A DNA stretch of 11,122 nt from an uncultured Lachnospiraceae bacterium (GTDB lineage: Bacteria > Bacillota > Clostridia > Lachnospirales > Lachnospiraceae), in the NCBI GenBank assembly GCA_958426095.1, contig CATZYB010000075.1:1-11122 (forward strand), read 5' to 3'. Shown one piece after another: positions 1 to 6,325 of the stretch. Positions within the stretch are counted from its first letter, which is position 1; the number at the start of each line of letters is the position of its first letter. The translations under genes and the position numbers were made by a program. The notes beneath the pieces are model-generated. The model was given only the letters and a program-made list of their open reading frames with translations, did not search any database and was not told the origin of the DNA.

Positions 1-16
1 ATGAATTATTTTGAGA

Positions 17-55
17 AAGGCTACCAGAGTAAAGGCTGGTAGCCTTATTTTTTTT
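17..55 (+). terminator. Rho-independent terminator of an upstream cargo gene
   Basis: A perfect 11-bp stem (AAGGCTACCAG at 17-27 with CTGGTAGCCTT at 36-46) encloses an 8-base loop and is followed by ATTTTTTTT. It probably ends the transcript of a gene of the element lying to the left of the window, and it insulates the recombinase promoter from that gene. No gene could be recognised in bases 1-16. Confidence 0.9.
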
Positions 56-100
56 GTCTAAATTTGAGGAGTATCTGAGGTTAATAATAAAGAATAGAGA

Positions 101-150
101 AATATGTGGACATATTTTCTTAAAGGTGTATAATATCATTAACATATTAT
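101..150 (+). promoter_or_regulatory. Two palindromes overlapping the recombinase promoter (possible operators)
   Basis: The first palindrome is AATATGT-GG-ACATATT at 101-116, perfect 7-bp arms with a 2-base centre, covering the -35 box. The second is ATAATAT (130-136) with ATATTAT (144-150), 7-bp arms and a 7-base centre, covering the -10 box and the start point. Dyads in these positions fit repressor binding that would keep the recombinase silent in the integrated state. The second dyad is made only of A and T, so it could be chance; the first is more convincing. Confidence 0.5.
107..134 (+). promoter_or_regulatory. Sigma-A-type promoter of the recombinase gene
   Basis: TGGACA (107-112) matches the -35 consensus at five of six positions. 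A 16-bp spacer separates it from a perfect TATAAT (129-134). Transcription would start near 141, leaving a leader of about 50 bases. A strong ribosome binding site, AGGAGG (177-182), lies 7 bases before the ATG at 190. Confidence 0.75.
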
Positions 151-189
151 TCAAAACATAAATAATAAGTTTGAACAGGAGGACACAGG

Positions 190-2019
190 ATGCACAGGGG
201 AAATTTACTATTTGATGGGTACCGGGTGGTATATTATGCCAGAGTATCTACAGAAGAAGAGGAACAGCTTAACGCTATAGAGCTCCAGATAGAAGAAAAT
301 AGAACCACTATCCGGGAGCTTGGAGGTAAGCTTGTAGATGAGTATGTAGATAGGGGGAAATCAGGTACCACAGTAAAAAAGAGGGATGAGTACCAGAGAC
401 TTTATGAAGATATGTGCAAAGATAAATTTGACATTATCTGTATTAAAGATCAGGACAGGTTAATGAGAAATACAAAAGACTGGTATTTATTTGTAGACCG
501 ATTGTTACAGACCGGGAAAAGGCTATATATTTATTTAGAGGGAAAATTTTTTACTCCGGCTGAGGATGCTCTTATTACAGGAATTAAGGCTATCATGGCT
601 GAGGAGTATAGTAGAAATCTAAGTAAAAAGCTTCACAATTACCATAACAGAAGAAAAGAAAAGGCTAAAGCTGGGGAAAAGATAAGGTTACAAGGATCCG
701 GGAATGTGTATGGATGGGATAAAAAAGATGGAGCTTATGTAATAAATCCAGAACAGGCTAAAGTACGGCGTTTAATGTGTGAGCTGGTTTTACAGGGAAA
801 GGGAAGTACAGAAGTAGCAAATATACTAAATAATATGGGGTATAGGAACACTGTAGGAAAGTTATGGAAAGCTCAGAGTATTCCTCAAATGGTATATGAT
901 GAGAAAAATATGGGTGTGATGATTATTAACCGGGAAAGAAGAGATTTTAGTACGAAAAAAGTTACTTTCAATCCTCCTGAGGAGTGGATTAGAGTTGAAA
1001 ATGCTTTTCCCCCTATTATCACGCCGGAGGAATGGAGTGAGCTATGTAAAATCAGGGAAAGCCGTGTAAATTATTACGGATGTAAAAAACGTGGAAAGAA
1101 AGTAAGCGGCTACTCTTTCAGTGGAAAAATAATCTGTGGGGAATGTGGATCTACTTACTGGAGAAAGCAGAAATCAAAAGATTGCTCTCAGGAATATTGG
1201 ACTTGTAGCCGTAAAATTCAAAATGGTGGAAAGGTAAGAAAAAAGACTACAGCAAATGGAAACGCCGGAGAGGTTAATCTTAATGGGTGTGATAATGAAA
1301 CTATTTCTTACAGTGATCTTATGAAAATGATGCAGATTATAGCAGACCAGTTATCAGCAAATACAGAGCAAATTAAAGAAGATATGTTACAGTGGATATA
1401 CAGCCTAAGAGAGTCAATAATGAAGAAAAGCTCTGTATATTCTCAAGTAGACCTTAACCGGGAACTATCCAGAAAAGATAGGCTCTTAGATAGTTATTTA
1501 GACGGCGTGATTTCAAAAGAGGACTATCAAAGAAAAAATAATGAGCTGGAAAATAAGATTTCTGTTATTGAAGAGGATCTAAAAAGGTGTGAAGAAAAGA
1601 CGGAGGATATAAAAGATATTGATAGGATCATAGATAACATAGATGAGGAAATCAGCCAGTATATCACAGAGGAGAAAAATCTAAAGATAGATTTTGTGCT
1701 AAAATACTTAGAGAGTGTGGTTATGTTCCCGGACAGGGTTATAGTAAATATCCCAGTAATAGGATCAGAGGTTATAGTAGAAAAAGTACAGTTTGTAAAT
1801 AGGAAGAAATGGCGCAGGGAAAACGACATTAATGCGTCTGGTTTGCGGAATTCAGGAGCCCACGTCAGGGAGAGTAGCTTTGAACGGGCGGAAAATCGAA
1901 GTTCTTGGCGAAGATTACCGGAAGTATCTGGGGTATTTGCCGCAGCAGTTTCCCTATTATCCGGGTTTCAGCGCATTGGATTATCTTTTATATATTGCTG
2001 CACTAAAGGGACTGGATGA
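190..2019 (+). CDS. Large serine recombinase (integrase) with a host-derived C-terminal tail
   Basis: Site-specific recombinase expected to integrate and excise the element by serine-mediated double-strand cleavage. The N-terminal resolvase-type domain (about 11-160) has the nucleophile Ser20 in ARVST and the DRLMRN motif. A recombinase domain (about 170-300) follows with YGW and the NPEQA segment. A zinc ribbon uses Cys316, Cys319, Cys339 and Cys367. A charged coiled coil covers about 418-500, and a short beta-rich end lies at about 505-537. These are the domains of the large serine recombinase (TndX/phage integrase) family. The start at 190 is supported by AGGAGG seven bases upstream. The protein proper should end near residue 540. 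Residues from about 540 to 609 are the downstream ABC ATPase gene read out of frame and have no family likeness. Transcription would run on into the ATPase and permease. Confidence 0.95.
   Translation: MHRGNLLFDGYRVVYYARVSTEEEEQLNAIELQIEENRTTIRELGGKLVDEYVDRGKSGTTVKKRDEYQRLYEDMCKDKFDIICIKDQDRLMRNTKDWYLFVDRLLQTGKRLYIYLEGKFFTPAEDALITGIKAIMAEEYSRNLSKKLHNYHNRRKEKAKAGEKIRLQGSGNVYGWDKKDGAYVINPEQAKVRRLMCELVLQGKGSTEVANILNNMGYRNTVGKLWKAQSIPQMVYDEKNMGVMIINRERRDFSTKKVTFNPPEEWIRVENAFPPIITPEEWSELCKIRESRVNYYGCKKRGKKVSGYSFSGKIICGECGSTYWRKQKSKDCSQEYWTCSRKIQNGGKVRKKTTANGNAGEVNLNGCDNETISYSDLMKMMQIIADQLSANTEQIKEDMLQWIYSLRESIMKKSSVYSQVDLNRELSRKDRLLDSYLDGVISKEDYQRKNNELENKISVIEEDLKRCEEKTEDIKDIDRIIDNIDEEISQYITEEKNLKIDFVLKYLESVVMFPDRVIVNIPVIGSEVIVEKVQFVNRKKWRRENDINASGLRNSGAHVRESSFERAENRSSWRRLPEVSGVFAAAVSLLSGFQRIGLSFIYCCTKGTG
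1799..1834 (+). other. Element/chromosome attachment junction inside a Walker A motif
   Basis: In the ATPase frame there is a stop (TAA, 1796-1798) and then codons that read G-R-N-G-A-G-K-T-T-L-M from 1802 to 1834, the P-loop of an ABC ATPase. The usual form is G-P-N-G-A-G-K-T-T, and the expected 30-40 residues before the P-loop are absent, replaced by recombinase coding sequence. The crossover therefore lies about 1800-1812, with the odd arginine codon AGA (1805-1807) either element-derived or native. Serine recombinases exchange at a 2-bp core; which dinucleotide was used cannot be fixed without the other end or an empty site. Confidence 0.85.
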
Positions 2020-2575
2020 CAGGAAGGCAAGGGAAAAATCGAAAGAATTGCTTGGGGCGGTGGAACTTACAAAAAACAGCCGGCAAAAAATCCGCACTTT
2101 TTCCGGAGGAATGAAACAGCGTCTGGGGATTGCTCAGGCTATGTTAAATGACCCGCGTATTTTAGTTTTGGATGAGCCGACGGCCGGACTGGACCCGAAA
2201 GAGCGGGTGAGGTTCCGGAATCTGATCAGCGCTTTTTCAAAAGACCGCATCGTGATCCTGTCGACGCATATTGTGTCCGATGTGGAATTTATCGCTGAAA
2301 AAATTATTATGATGAAATCAGGAAAGATACTTCATTACGGAAAACCCCGGGAAATCACGTCTGAAATACGGGGAAAGGTTTGGGAATGTATTATTCCGGC
2401 CGAAAAGGCAGAACAGTATGCGTCTCGGTTCAATGTAAGCAATCTGCGGAATATGGAAAATAACCAAACGGTTCTTCGGATAATTTCTGAATCCATGCCT
2501 TTTCCGGGCGCTGTTTTGGTGGAACCTCATTTAGAAGATTTATATCTTTATTATTTCAAAGGGGGGAATGAATGA
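1805..2575 (+). pseudogene. ABC transporter ATPase, 5' end removed by element insertion
   Basis: The nucleotide-binding subunit of an ABC-2-type exporter, now lacking its N-terminal A-loop region of roughly 35 residues. The remnant begins at the Walker A lysine region (AAA, 1820-1822) and then keeps every later motif: Q-loop near YLPQQF, signature FSGGMKQ, Walker B ILVLDEP, D-loop AGLDP and switch histidine in STHIVSD. A roughly 70-residue C-terminal extension follows and ends in LYYFKGGNE. An ATG at 1832 could start a 247-residue product, but that lies after the P-loop lysine and has no well-placed ribosome binding site, so it would not bind ATP normally. The missing 5' part is expected at the far end of the element, so excision could restore the gene. 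Its TGA overlaps the start of the permease gene, showing a two-gene operon. Confidence 0.9.
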
Positions 2576-3645
2576 TGGCAAGATTGATTCGGTTTGAACT
2601 GAGAAAAATTTTTTCGAGGCGTCTGACACAGTTTTTTTTGCTTGGCCTGTTTTTAATATCGATATTATTCATGTTTTCAACCTACCAGAATAAGCATGCC
2701 TTCGACGGTATCAGCCGGGAAGGAACCGGCAGAGAGGCTGTGGAAATCGATAAGGCCATTGCAAAAAAATACAGCGGACCGCTGACGGATGAAAAGGTAG
2801 GACAGATGCTGGCGGATTTTTATGTGGAATCGGATATCAACGCAAAATATCTTTATCAAAATGCTATACAGTCTGCGGTGTGCGCCCGGTTTTCAGATAT
2901 TGATGGCAATTGGAACGGACTGACGGTTTCCGACGTATTCGGCGATGAGAAAATTAATGTGGGATATGTGGACGGGTGGCTTGGCGTGAGCCAGGATATG
3001 GTTAAAATAATTATTTTTCTTTCATTAGTCATTATCATAATGACGGCCCCGGTTTATTCGGCGGAGTACGGCGGCGTCGACCATATTATTTTATCAAGTA
3101 AATATGGAAAAACAAAGTGTGCCGCGGCAAAGATTATTGCCGGATTTGCAGCGGCTCTCATAGTAACCTTGGGGGGTCTTGCGGTTAATTTATTGATAGC
3201 CTTCTGGCTTTACGGAAATGAAGGGCTGGACTGCAGCATCCTGTTTGCACCCTTGATTTTTACGGAAGGATATATACCTTTTAATATAACCTGCGGTACG
3301 CTGCTTAAATATCAATGTCTGTTGGCTGTTACCGGAGCGGTCAGCGCCGCCGCAATGACTTTATTTTTTTCTGCTTTGTCTAAAAATCAGATGGCGGCGC
3401 TGACTTTTTCAGCAGCAGCTTATTTATTTCCGATTATGCTGCCTGTTTCAGAGACCAATCCGCTGTTTCGCATCATCGGACTGTTTCCTATATATCATGC
3501 CCAGTTTGTTTCTTTGATGTCGGCAGAACAAATAAACAGCGGACTCCTTTATGCCATATGGGCAGTTCCTGCGGCATTTGTGCTGACCGTTTTAAGCTTT
3601 GTATTTTCCCGGAAGATTTTCGCTAAACATCAGGTGAACGAATAG
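2572..3645 (+). CDS. ABC-2-type transporter permease
   Basis: Integral membrane subunit partnering the broken ATPase upstream; substrate unknown. The 357-residue protein has an amphipathic N-terminus (MARLIRFELRKIFSRR), typical of ABC-2 permeases. The first membrane segment is at about 19-36, and an extracytoplasmic region of about 105 residues follows. Five more segments lie at about 143-162, 184-213, 249-268, 274-292 and 326-346. The ATG overlaps the ATPase stop (ATGA), indicating translational coupling; a second ATG directly after (2575) is an equal alternative start. The reading frame is intact, but without a working ATPase the transporter is probably inactive unless the element excises or another ATPase substitutes. 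Substrates such as antibiotic peptides or lipids are possible for this family, but nothing here decides it. Confidence 0.88.
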   Translation: MMARLIRFELRKIFSRRLTQFFLLGLFLISILFMFSTYQNKHAFDGISREGTGREAVEIDKAIAKKYSGPLTDEKVGQMLADFYVESDINAKYLYQNAIQSAVCARFSDIDGNWNGLTVSDVFGDEKINVGYVDGWLGVSQDMVKIIIFLSLVIIIMTAPVYSAEYGGVDHIILSSKYGKTKCAAAKIIAGFAAALIVTLGGLAVNLLIAFWLYGNEGLDCSILFAPLIFTEGYIPFNITCGTLLKYQCLLAVTGAVSAAAMTLFFSALSKNQMAALTFSAAAYLFPIMLPVSETNPLFRIIGLFPIYHAQFVSLMSAEQINSGLLYAIWAVPAAFVLTVLSFVFSRKIFAKHQVNE

Positions 3646-3658
3646 CTTATTAATATTT

Positions 3659-4906
3659 TTATTGTAATTCGGCAATCCGTGTGACGGCCACGTAGATATC
3701 GCTGATCTTAAACCAGGTCGGGTAGTCGACAATGCCGGTTATCGGCAAACCGAAAACACGCTGAAAGTCTGCGACGGCCTGACGGGTATTTTCTCCGTAA
3801 ATGCCATCGGCTGTGACGGATGGCAGGGCCGGATAGGTTTGAGAGATCCGGTTAAGCTGTTCCTGCATCTGACGGACTTTGGCGCCGGTGGAACCGACGG
3901 ATAAATCTGCGCCGGGCCATGACGACGGGATGCCGCTGATTTGTTCAGCAGTATTGATGTACATATCGTTTCCGTAATAATAGCGGATGATTTCCAGCGG
4001 TGTGTAGCCCTGATCTCCAAGAGCTTTGGAGCCCCACTGGGACATCCAGTTCGGACAGCTGACCCGTTTGCCGTCGCAATATTGGGTGAGGATCGGCTGT
4101 CGAACATTCGGCCGGGATAAGAAGTTGGAGAAAATCGTATCCACAACCCGGGAGATACTTTCATAGACGTTTCGTCCATAGACAAAAAAGTGATCGTAGG
4201 CTGTCGAAGAAGTAATAGTAAAGTCAAATCCCTTGTTCCTGTACCATTCGGTGTAAACCCGGTTCAGGGTAAAAGAAAGAATGGCGAGGACGTTGGCGAT
4301 GATGGATGATTCGGGCCAGGTCGCATAAATCTCACTGGAAGCCACATTTTTAATATAGTCCCGGAAAGGAACAAAATAGTTGGCGGCGCTGTTGTCCGTT
4401 GGCGGTCCGTCGTGGACGATGATGGTTTCCGGGATAACGACCCGGCTGAGGACGATTTCACCCGTTTCATCCATATCTTTAATTTCCGCTTCAGCGATTT
4501 TCGGCGGATAGAGTTTCCAGAGGGTATGGGCGCCGATGACCAGAGGATTGTAAGCCGGCGTCTGGGTGACGATGGGAGTCATCCGGACGTTGGACAGTCC
4601 GAGTTCTCCGGATAAAATCTGAATGCCGGAAATCTCAACCTCTTCAAATCCCGGTGCAGTGATCTTCAGATTATATTCCGAATAGGGCTGAGTATCTCCC
4701 GGTTCAAGGCTGTATTCCACAGGAGGGGCATCCAGTTCGATGGTATCGCTGTTGCCGCTGTTATCCGTGGTGATCTGTTCCAGAATCCGGTCCGGTTCGC
4801 CGGTGGAGGAGATTTCAATAGTTGCGTTGTCGATCGGGACATTTCCCTGTTCGGAAACTGCAGAGATACGGAGCTGTCCCTTATCAATCAAATTTGTTTC
4901 TGGCAT
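3659..4906 (-). CDS. SpoIID-like protein with C-terminal peptidoglycan-binding domain
   Basis: Probably a cell-wall or spore-cortex protein acting on peptidoglycan. Residues about 10-110 resemble a carboxypeptidase-regulatory/prealbumin-like beta sandwich (DNATIEISS, ITTDNSG, YNLKITAPGFEEVEI). Residues about 175-325 match the SpoIID fold. A YIKNVASSEIYATWPE segment corresponds to the glutamate-bearing motif of SpoIID lytic transglycosylase, and a late WMSQWGSKALGDQGYTP segment precedes IIRYYYG. Residues 337-402 are a PG_binding_1 repeat (GSTGAKVRQMQ, DGIYGENTRQAV, FQRVFGLPITG). No signal peptide or membrane segment is visible, which would suit synthesis in the mother cell or non-classical export. 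AGGAA lies about 8 bases before the ATG. The gene converges on the permease gene with 13 bp between stops and no clear terminator. Confidence 0.85.
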   Translation of the reverse strand: MPETNLIDKGQLRISAVSEQGNVPIDNATIEISSTGEPDRILEQITTDNSGNSDTIELDAPPVEYSLEPGDTQPYSEYNLKITAPGFEEVEISGIQILSGELGLSNVRMTPIVTQTPAYNPLVIGAHTLWKLYPPKIAEAEIKDMDETGEIVLSRVVIPETIIVHDGPPTDNSAANYFVPFRDYIKNVASSEIYATWPESSIIANVLAILSFTLNRVYTEWYRNKGFDFTITSSTAYDHFFVYGRNVYESISRVVDTIFSNFLSRPNVRQPILTQYCDGKRVSCPNWMSQWGSKALGDQGYTPLEIIRYYYGNDMYINTAEQISGIPSSWPGADLSVGSTGAKVRQMQEQLNRISQTYPALPSVTADGIYGENTRQAVADFQRVFGLPITGIVDYPTWFKISDIYVAVTRIAELQ

Positions 4907-4932
4907 AGTTTGTTTCCTGGATTTGTTTTGTA

Positions 4933-4941
4933 TAATATATG
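4933..4941 (-). promoter_or_regulatory. Sporulation-type -10 element upstream of the SpoIID-like gene
   Basis: Read on the minus strand, this is CATATATTA, which fits the CATAnnnTA -10 shared by mother-cell sigma factors E and K. It lies about 27 bases before the ATG, leaving space for a short leader with the ribosome binding site. No convincing -35 was found, and the sequence is A+T-rich, so this rests mainly on the fit with the product's sporulation-like domains. Confidence 0.35.
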
Positions 4942-5023
4942 CAAATAGAGCGGAATTGATAAATAAAATTTATTCGGATTTTAACAAAATACTTTTTAGG
5001 GCTAAAAAAATTGAAGGAAAAGG

Positions 5024-5052
5024 TTGTTTTTCTAAAAACCTTGTGGTATACT
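5024..5052 (+). promoter_or_regulatory. Candidate distal promoter for carA
   Basis: TTGTTT (5024-5029), a 17-bp spacer and TATACT (5047-5052) resemble a sigma-A promoter with a good -10 and a weak -35. Transcription from near 5059 would give a leader of about 185 bases before carA. Confidence 0.45.
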
Positions 5053-5129
5053 TTTACCAATTTAGGGTTTTTTGTCAGATATGAAAGAAAAAGAAATTCG
5101 GAATAAAATTCACGAATCACTCTTTTTTT

Positions 5130-5158
5130 TTGGAAAAATAGGGCAAAATGCTTATATT
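5130..5158 (+). promoter_or_regulatory. Candidate proximal promoter for carA
   Basis: TTGGAA (5130-5135), an exact 17-bp spacer and TATATT (5153-5158) match the sigma-A consensus at four and five of six positions. The start point would be near 5165, about 80 bases before carA. The -10 box lies inside the first of two ARG-box-like sequences, a layout suited to repression. Confidence 0.5.
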
Positions 5159-5196
5159 TATGCACATATTAAGCAAAATGTGAATAATTATACCCG
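5143..5196 (+). promoter_or_regulatory. Tandem ARG-box-like repeat before carA
   Basis: GCAAAATG occurs at 5143-5150 and again at 5173-5180, exactly 30 bp (about three helical turns) apart, each followed by an A+T-rich 18-bp segment. The second, 5179-5196 (TGTGAATAATTATACCCG), matches the Bacillus-type ArgR/AhrC operator consensus at roughly 12 of 18 positions by eye. The first, 5149-5166, is poorer but contains ATTTATGCA, like one half of the box. ArgR control of carbamoyl-phosphate synthase is well known in bacteria. The assignment here is inference. Confidence 0.35.
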
Positions 5197-5245
5197 ACGG
5201 CTCCGGCGCGGCCGGGACAGGGATAAGAAAGGGACAGGTGATTGA

Positions 5246-6325
5246 ATGAAGGCATTTTTAATACTAGCCGATGGCACGGTCTTTGAAGGAACAAGCATTG
5301 GTTCACAGAAAGAGATTATCAGTGAAATCGTTTTTAATACGTCGATGACGGGATATTTAGAGATTCTTACAGACCCATCCTATGCCGGGGAAGCCGTTGT
5401 CATGACATATCCAATAATTGGAAATTATGGTGTATGCTTTGACGATATGGAAGATGACAGACCTTGGCCGGATGGGTTTATTGTTAGAGAGCTGGCAGCG
5501 GCGCCGAGCAATTTCCGGAATGAATGCGGTCTGTCCGAATTTTTAAAGGCGCATGATATTCCGGGAATTGAAGGCATCGATACCCGGGCGCTGACGAAGA
5601 TTCTGAGAAGTCAGGGGACGATGAATGGCATGATCACCACAAATGAACATTTTAATCTGGAAGAAATCCTTCCAAAGATCCGGGCATTCAAAGCCGCGGA
5701 TGTGGTTAAAAAGGTGACCTGTTCTGAGAAAGAACATTTTTCCGACGGGAAATATAAAGTGGCGCTGATGGACTTTGGCGCAAAGAGAAATATTGCCAGA
5801 GAGCTTGCAAAAAGAGATTGCGCTGTGACGATTTATCCGGCCTACACTTCGGCGGAGGAAATTATGGCGGACGCTCCGGACGGTATTATGCTTTCCAATG
5901 GCCCTGGGGACCCGAAGGATTGTATGCCGATTGTGGCTGAGGTGAAAAAACTTTTTGACGCGGATATACCGATGTTTGGTATATGTCTTGGACATCAGCT
6001 TCTGGCCCTGGCCAACGGTGCGGATACCCGAAAGATGAAATGGGGACACCGGGGCGCCAATCATCCGGTGAAGGACCTGGTAAGCGGACGGGTCTATATA
6101 TCGACCCAGAATCACGGCTATGTAGTTTCTTCCAAATCAATTCCGGACGGCGTTGCGGAAATAAGTTTCAGAAATGCCAATGACGCCACGATGGAGGGAC
6201 TTCATTATCTTGGGAAAAACGCGTTTACAGTTCAGTTCCATCCGGAAGCCTGCGGCGGCCCGCAGGATACAGGGTTCCTTTTTGACAAGTTTATTAATAT
6301 GATGGAGGTTGCGAAAGATGCCTAA
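5246..6325 (+). CDS. carA: Carbamoyl-phosphate synthase, small (glutaminase) subunit
   Basis: CarA hydrolyses glutamine and channels ammonia to CarB, for the first step shared by arginine and pyrimidine synthesis in the cytoplasm. The 359-residue length is normal for the family. The N-terminal CPSase small-chain domain (about 1-145) includes FEGTSIG, FNTSMTGY and the GIEGIDTRALT segment. The class I glutamine amidotransferase domain (about 170-350) has LSNGPGDP, the nucleophile Cys247 in GICLGHQ, and the His332 and Glu334 pair in FHPE, so the triad is complete. The start at 5246 follows AGGTG by about 4-5 bases. The TAA lies inside the start of carB, an 8-base overlap, consistent with coupled 1:1 synthesis. 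Two promoter candidates and an ARG-box-like repeat lie upstream. Confidence 0.97.
   Translation: MKAFLILADGTVFEGTSIGSQKEIISEIVFNTSMTGYLEILTDPSYAGEAVVMTYPIIGNYGVCFDDMEDDRPWPDGFIVRELAAAPSNFRNECGLSEFLKAHDIPGIEGIDTRALTKILRSQGTMNGMITTNEHFNLEEILPKIRAFKAADVVKKVTCSEKEHFSDGKYKVALMDFGAKRNIARELAKRDCAVTIYPAYTSAEEIMADAPDGIMLSNGPGDPKDCMPIVAEVKKLFDADIPMFGICLGHQLLALANGADTRKMKWGHRGANHPVKDLVSGRVYISTQNHGYVVSSKSIPDGVAEISFRNANDATMEGLHYLGKNAFTVQFHPEACGGPQDTGFLFDKFINMMEVAKDA

Larger units (their letters stand above)
1..1804 (+). mobile_element. Right-hand end of an integrated element carrying a large serine recombinase (left end outside window)
   Basis: The stretch ends where an ABC ATPase reading frame begins abruptly at its Walker A motif, so everything to the left is foreign to that gene. 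It contains a large serine recombinase gene pointing toward the junction, the usual layout in which the integrase sits next to one attachment end. Base and codon use differ from the flanking genes: the recombinase favours AGA/AGG arginine and ATA isoleucine and is visibly A+T-rich, while the ATPase, permease and carAB are richer in G+C and use CGG/CGT and ATC. The type of element (phage, integrative conjugative or mobilisable) cannot be told because its cargo lies upstream of the window. The exact boundary is uncertain by several bases. Confidence 0.85.
4907..5245. other. Divergent intergenic region between the SpoIID-like gene and carA
   Basis: This stretch has no gene. The left part carries the minus-strand promoter candidate. 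The middle has an imperfect 9-bp hairpin with one bulged G (5020-5042) that overlaps the -35 of the first carA promoter candidate and has no T-run after it. The right part holds a second promoter candidate and a 30-bp-spaced repeat. A very G+C-rich segment (5193-5216) in otherwise A+T-rich DNA could fold with outer CCC/GGG and inner GGC/GCC pairs just before the carA ribosome binding site (AGGTG, 5237-5241). No T-box core, PyrR-binding consensus or tRNA was recognised. Confidence 0.6.

Noticed and set aside
1527..1829. Minus-strand open frame inside the recombinase gene
   Set aside because: Low-complexity serine/phenylalanine-rich translation arising from the A-rich coiled-coil coding region; no start signals.
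1832..2575. A complete 247-residue ABC ATPase gene starting at ATG 1832
   Set aside because: The frame is open back to 1799 through the P-loop codons. ATG 1832 is an internal methionine after the Walker A lysine, without a well-placed ribosome binding site, so this is a truncated gene.
3739..4887. Several alternative-frame open stretches within the SpoIID-like gene
   Set aside because: They overlap a gene with three recognisable domains and show no family features or ribosome binding sites.
5020..5042. Hairpin AAGGTT/AACCTT as a terminator
   Set aside because: Short stem with a bulge and no following T-run on the plus strand; it overlaps a promoter candidate instead.
4884..5165. Small genes on either strand in the 4907-5245 intergenic region
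   Set aside because: Translations are low-complexity Lys/Phe/Asn-rich, with no ribosome binding site, and they overlap likely promoters.
6309..6317. TTG at 6309 as carB start
   Set aside because: It directly abuts the GGAGG sequence; ATG 6318 has the right spacing and gives the normal CarB N-terminus.
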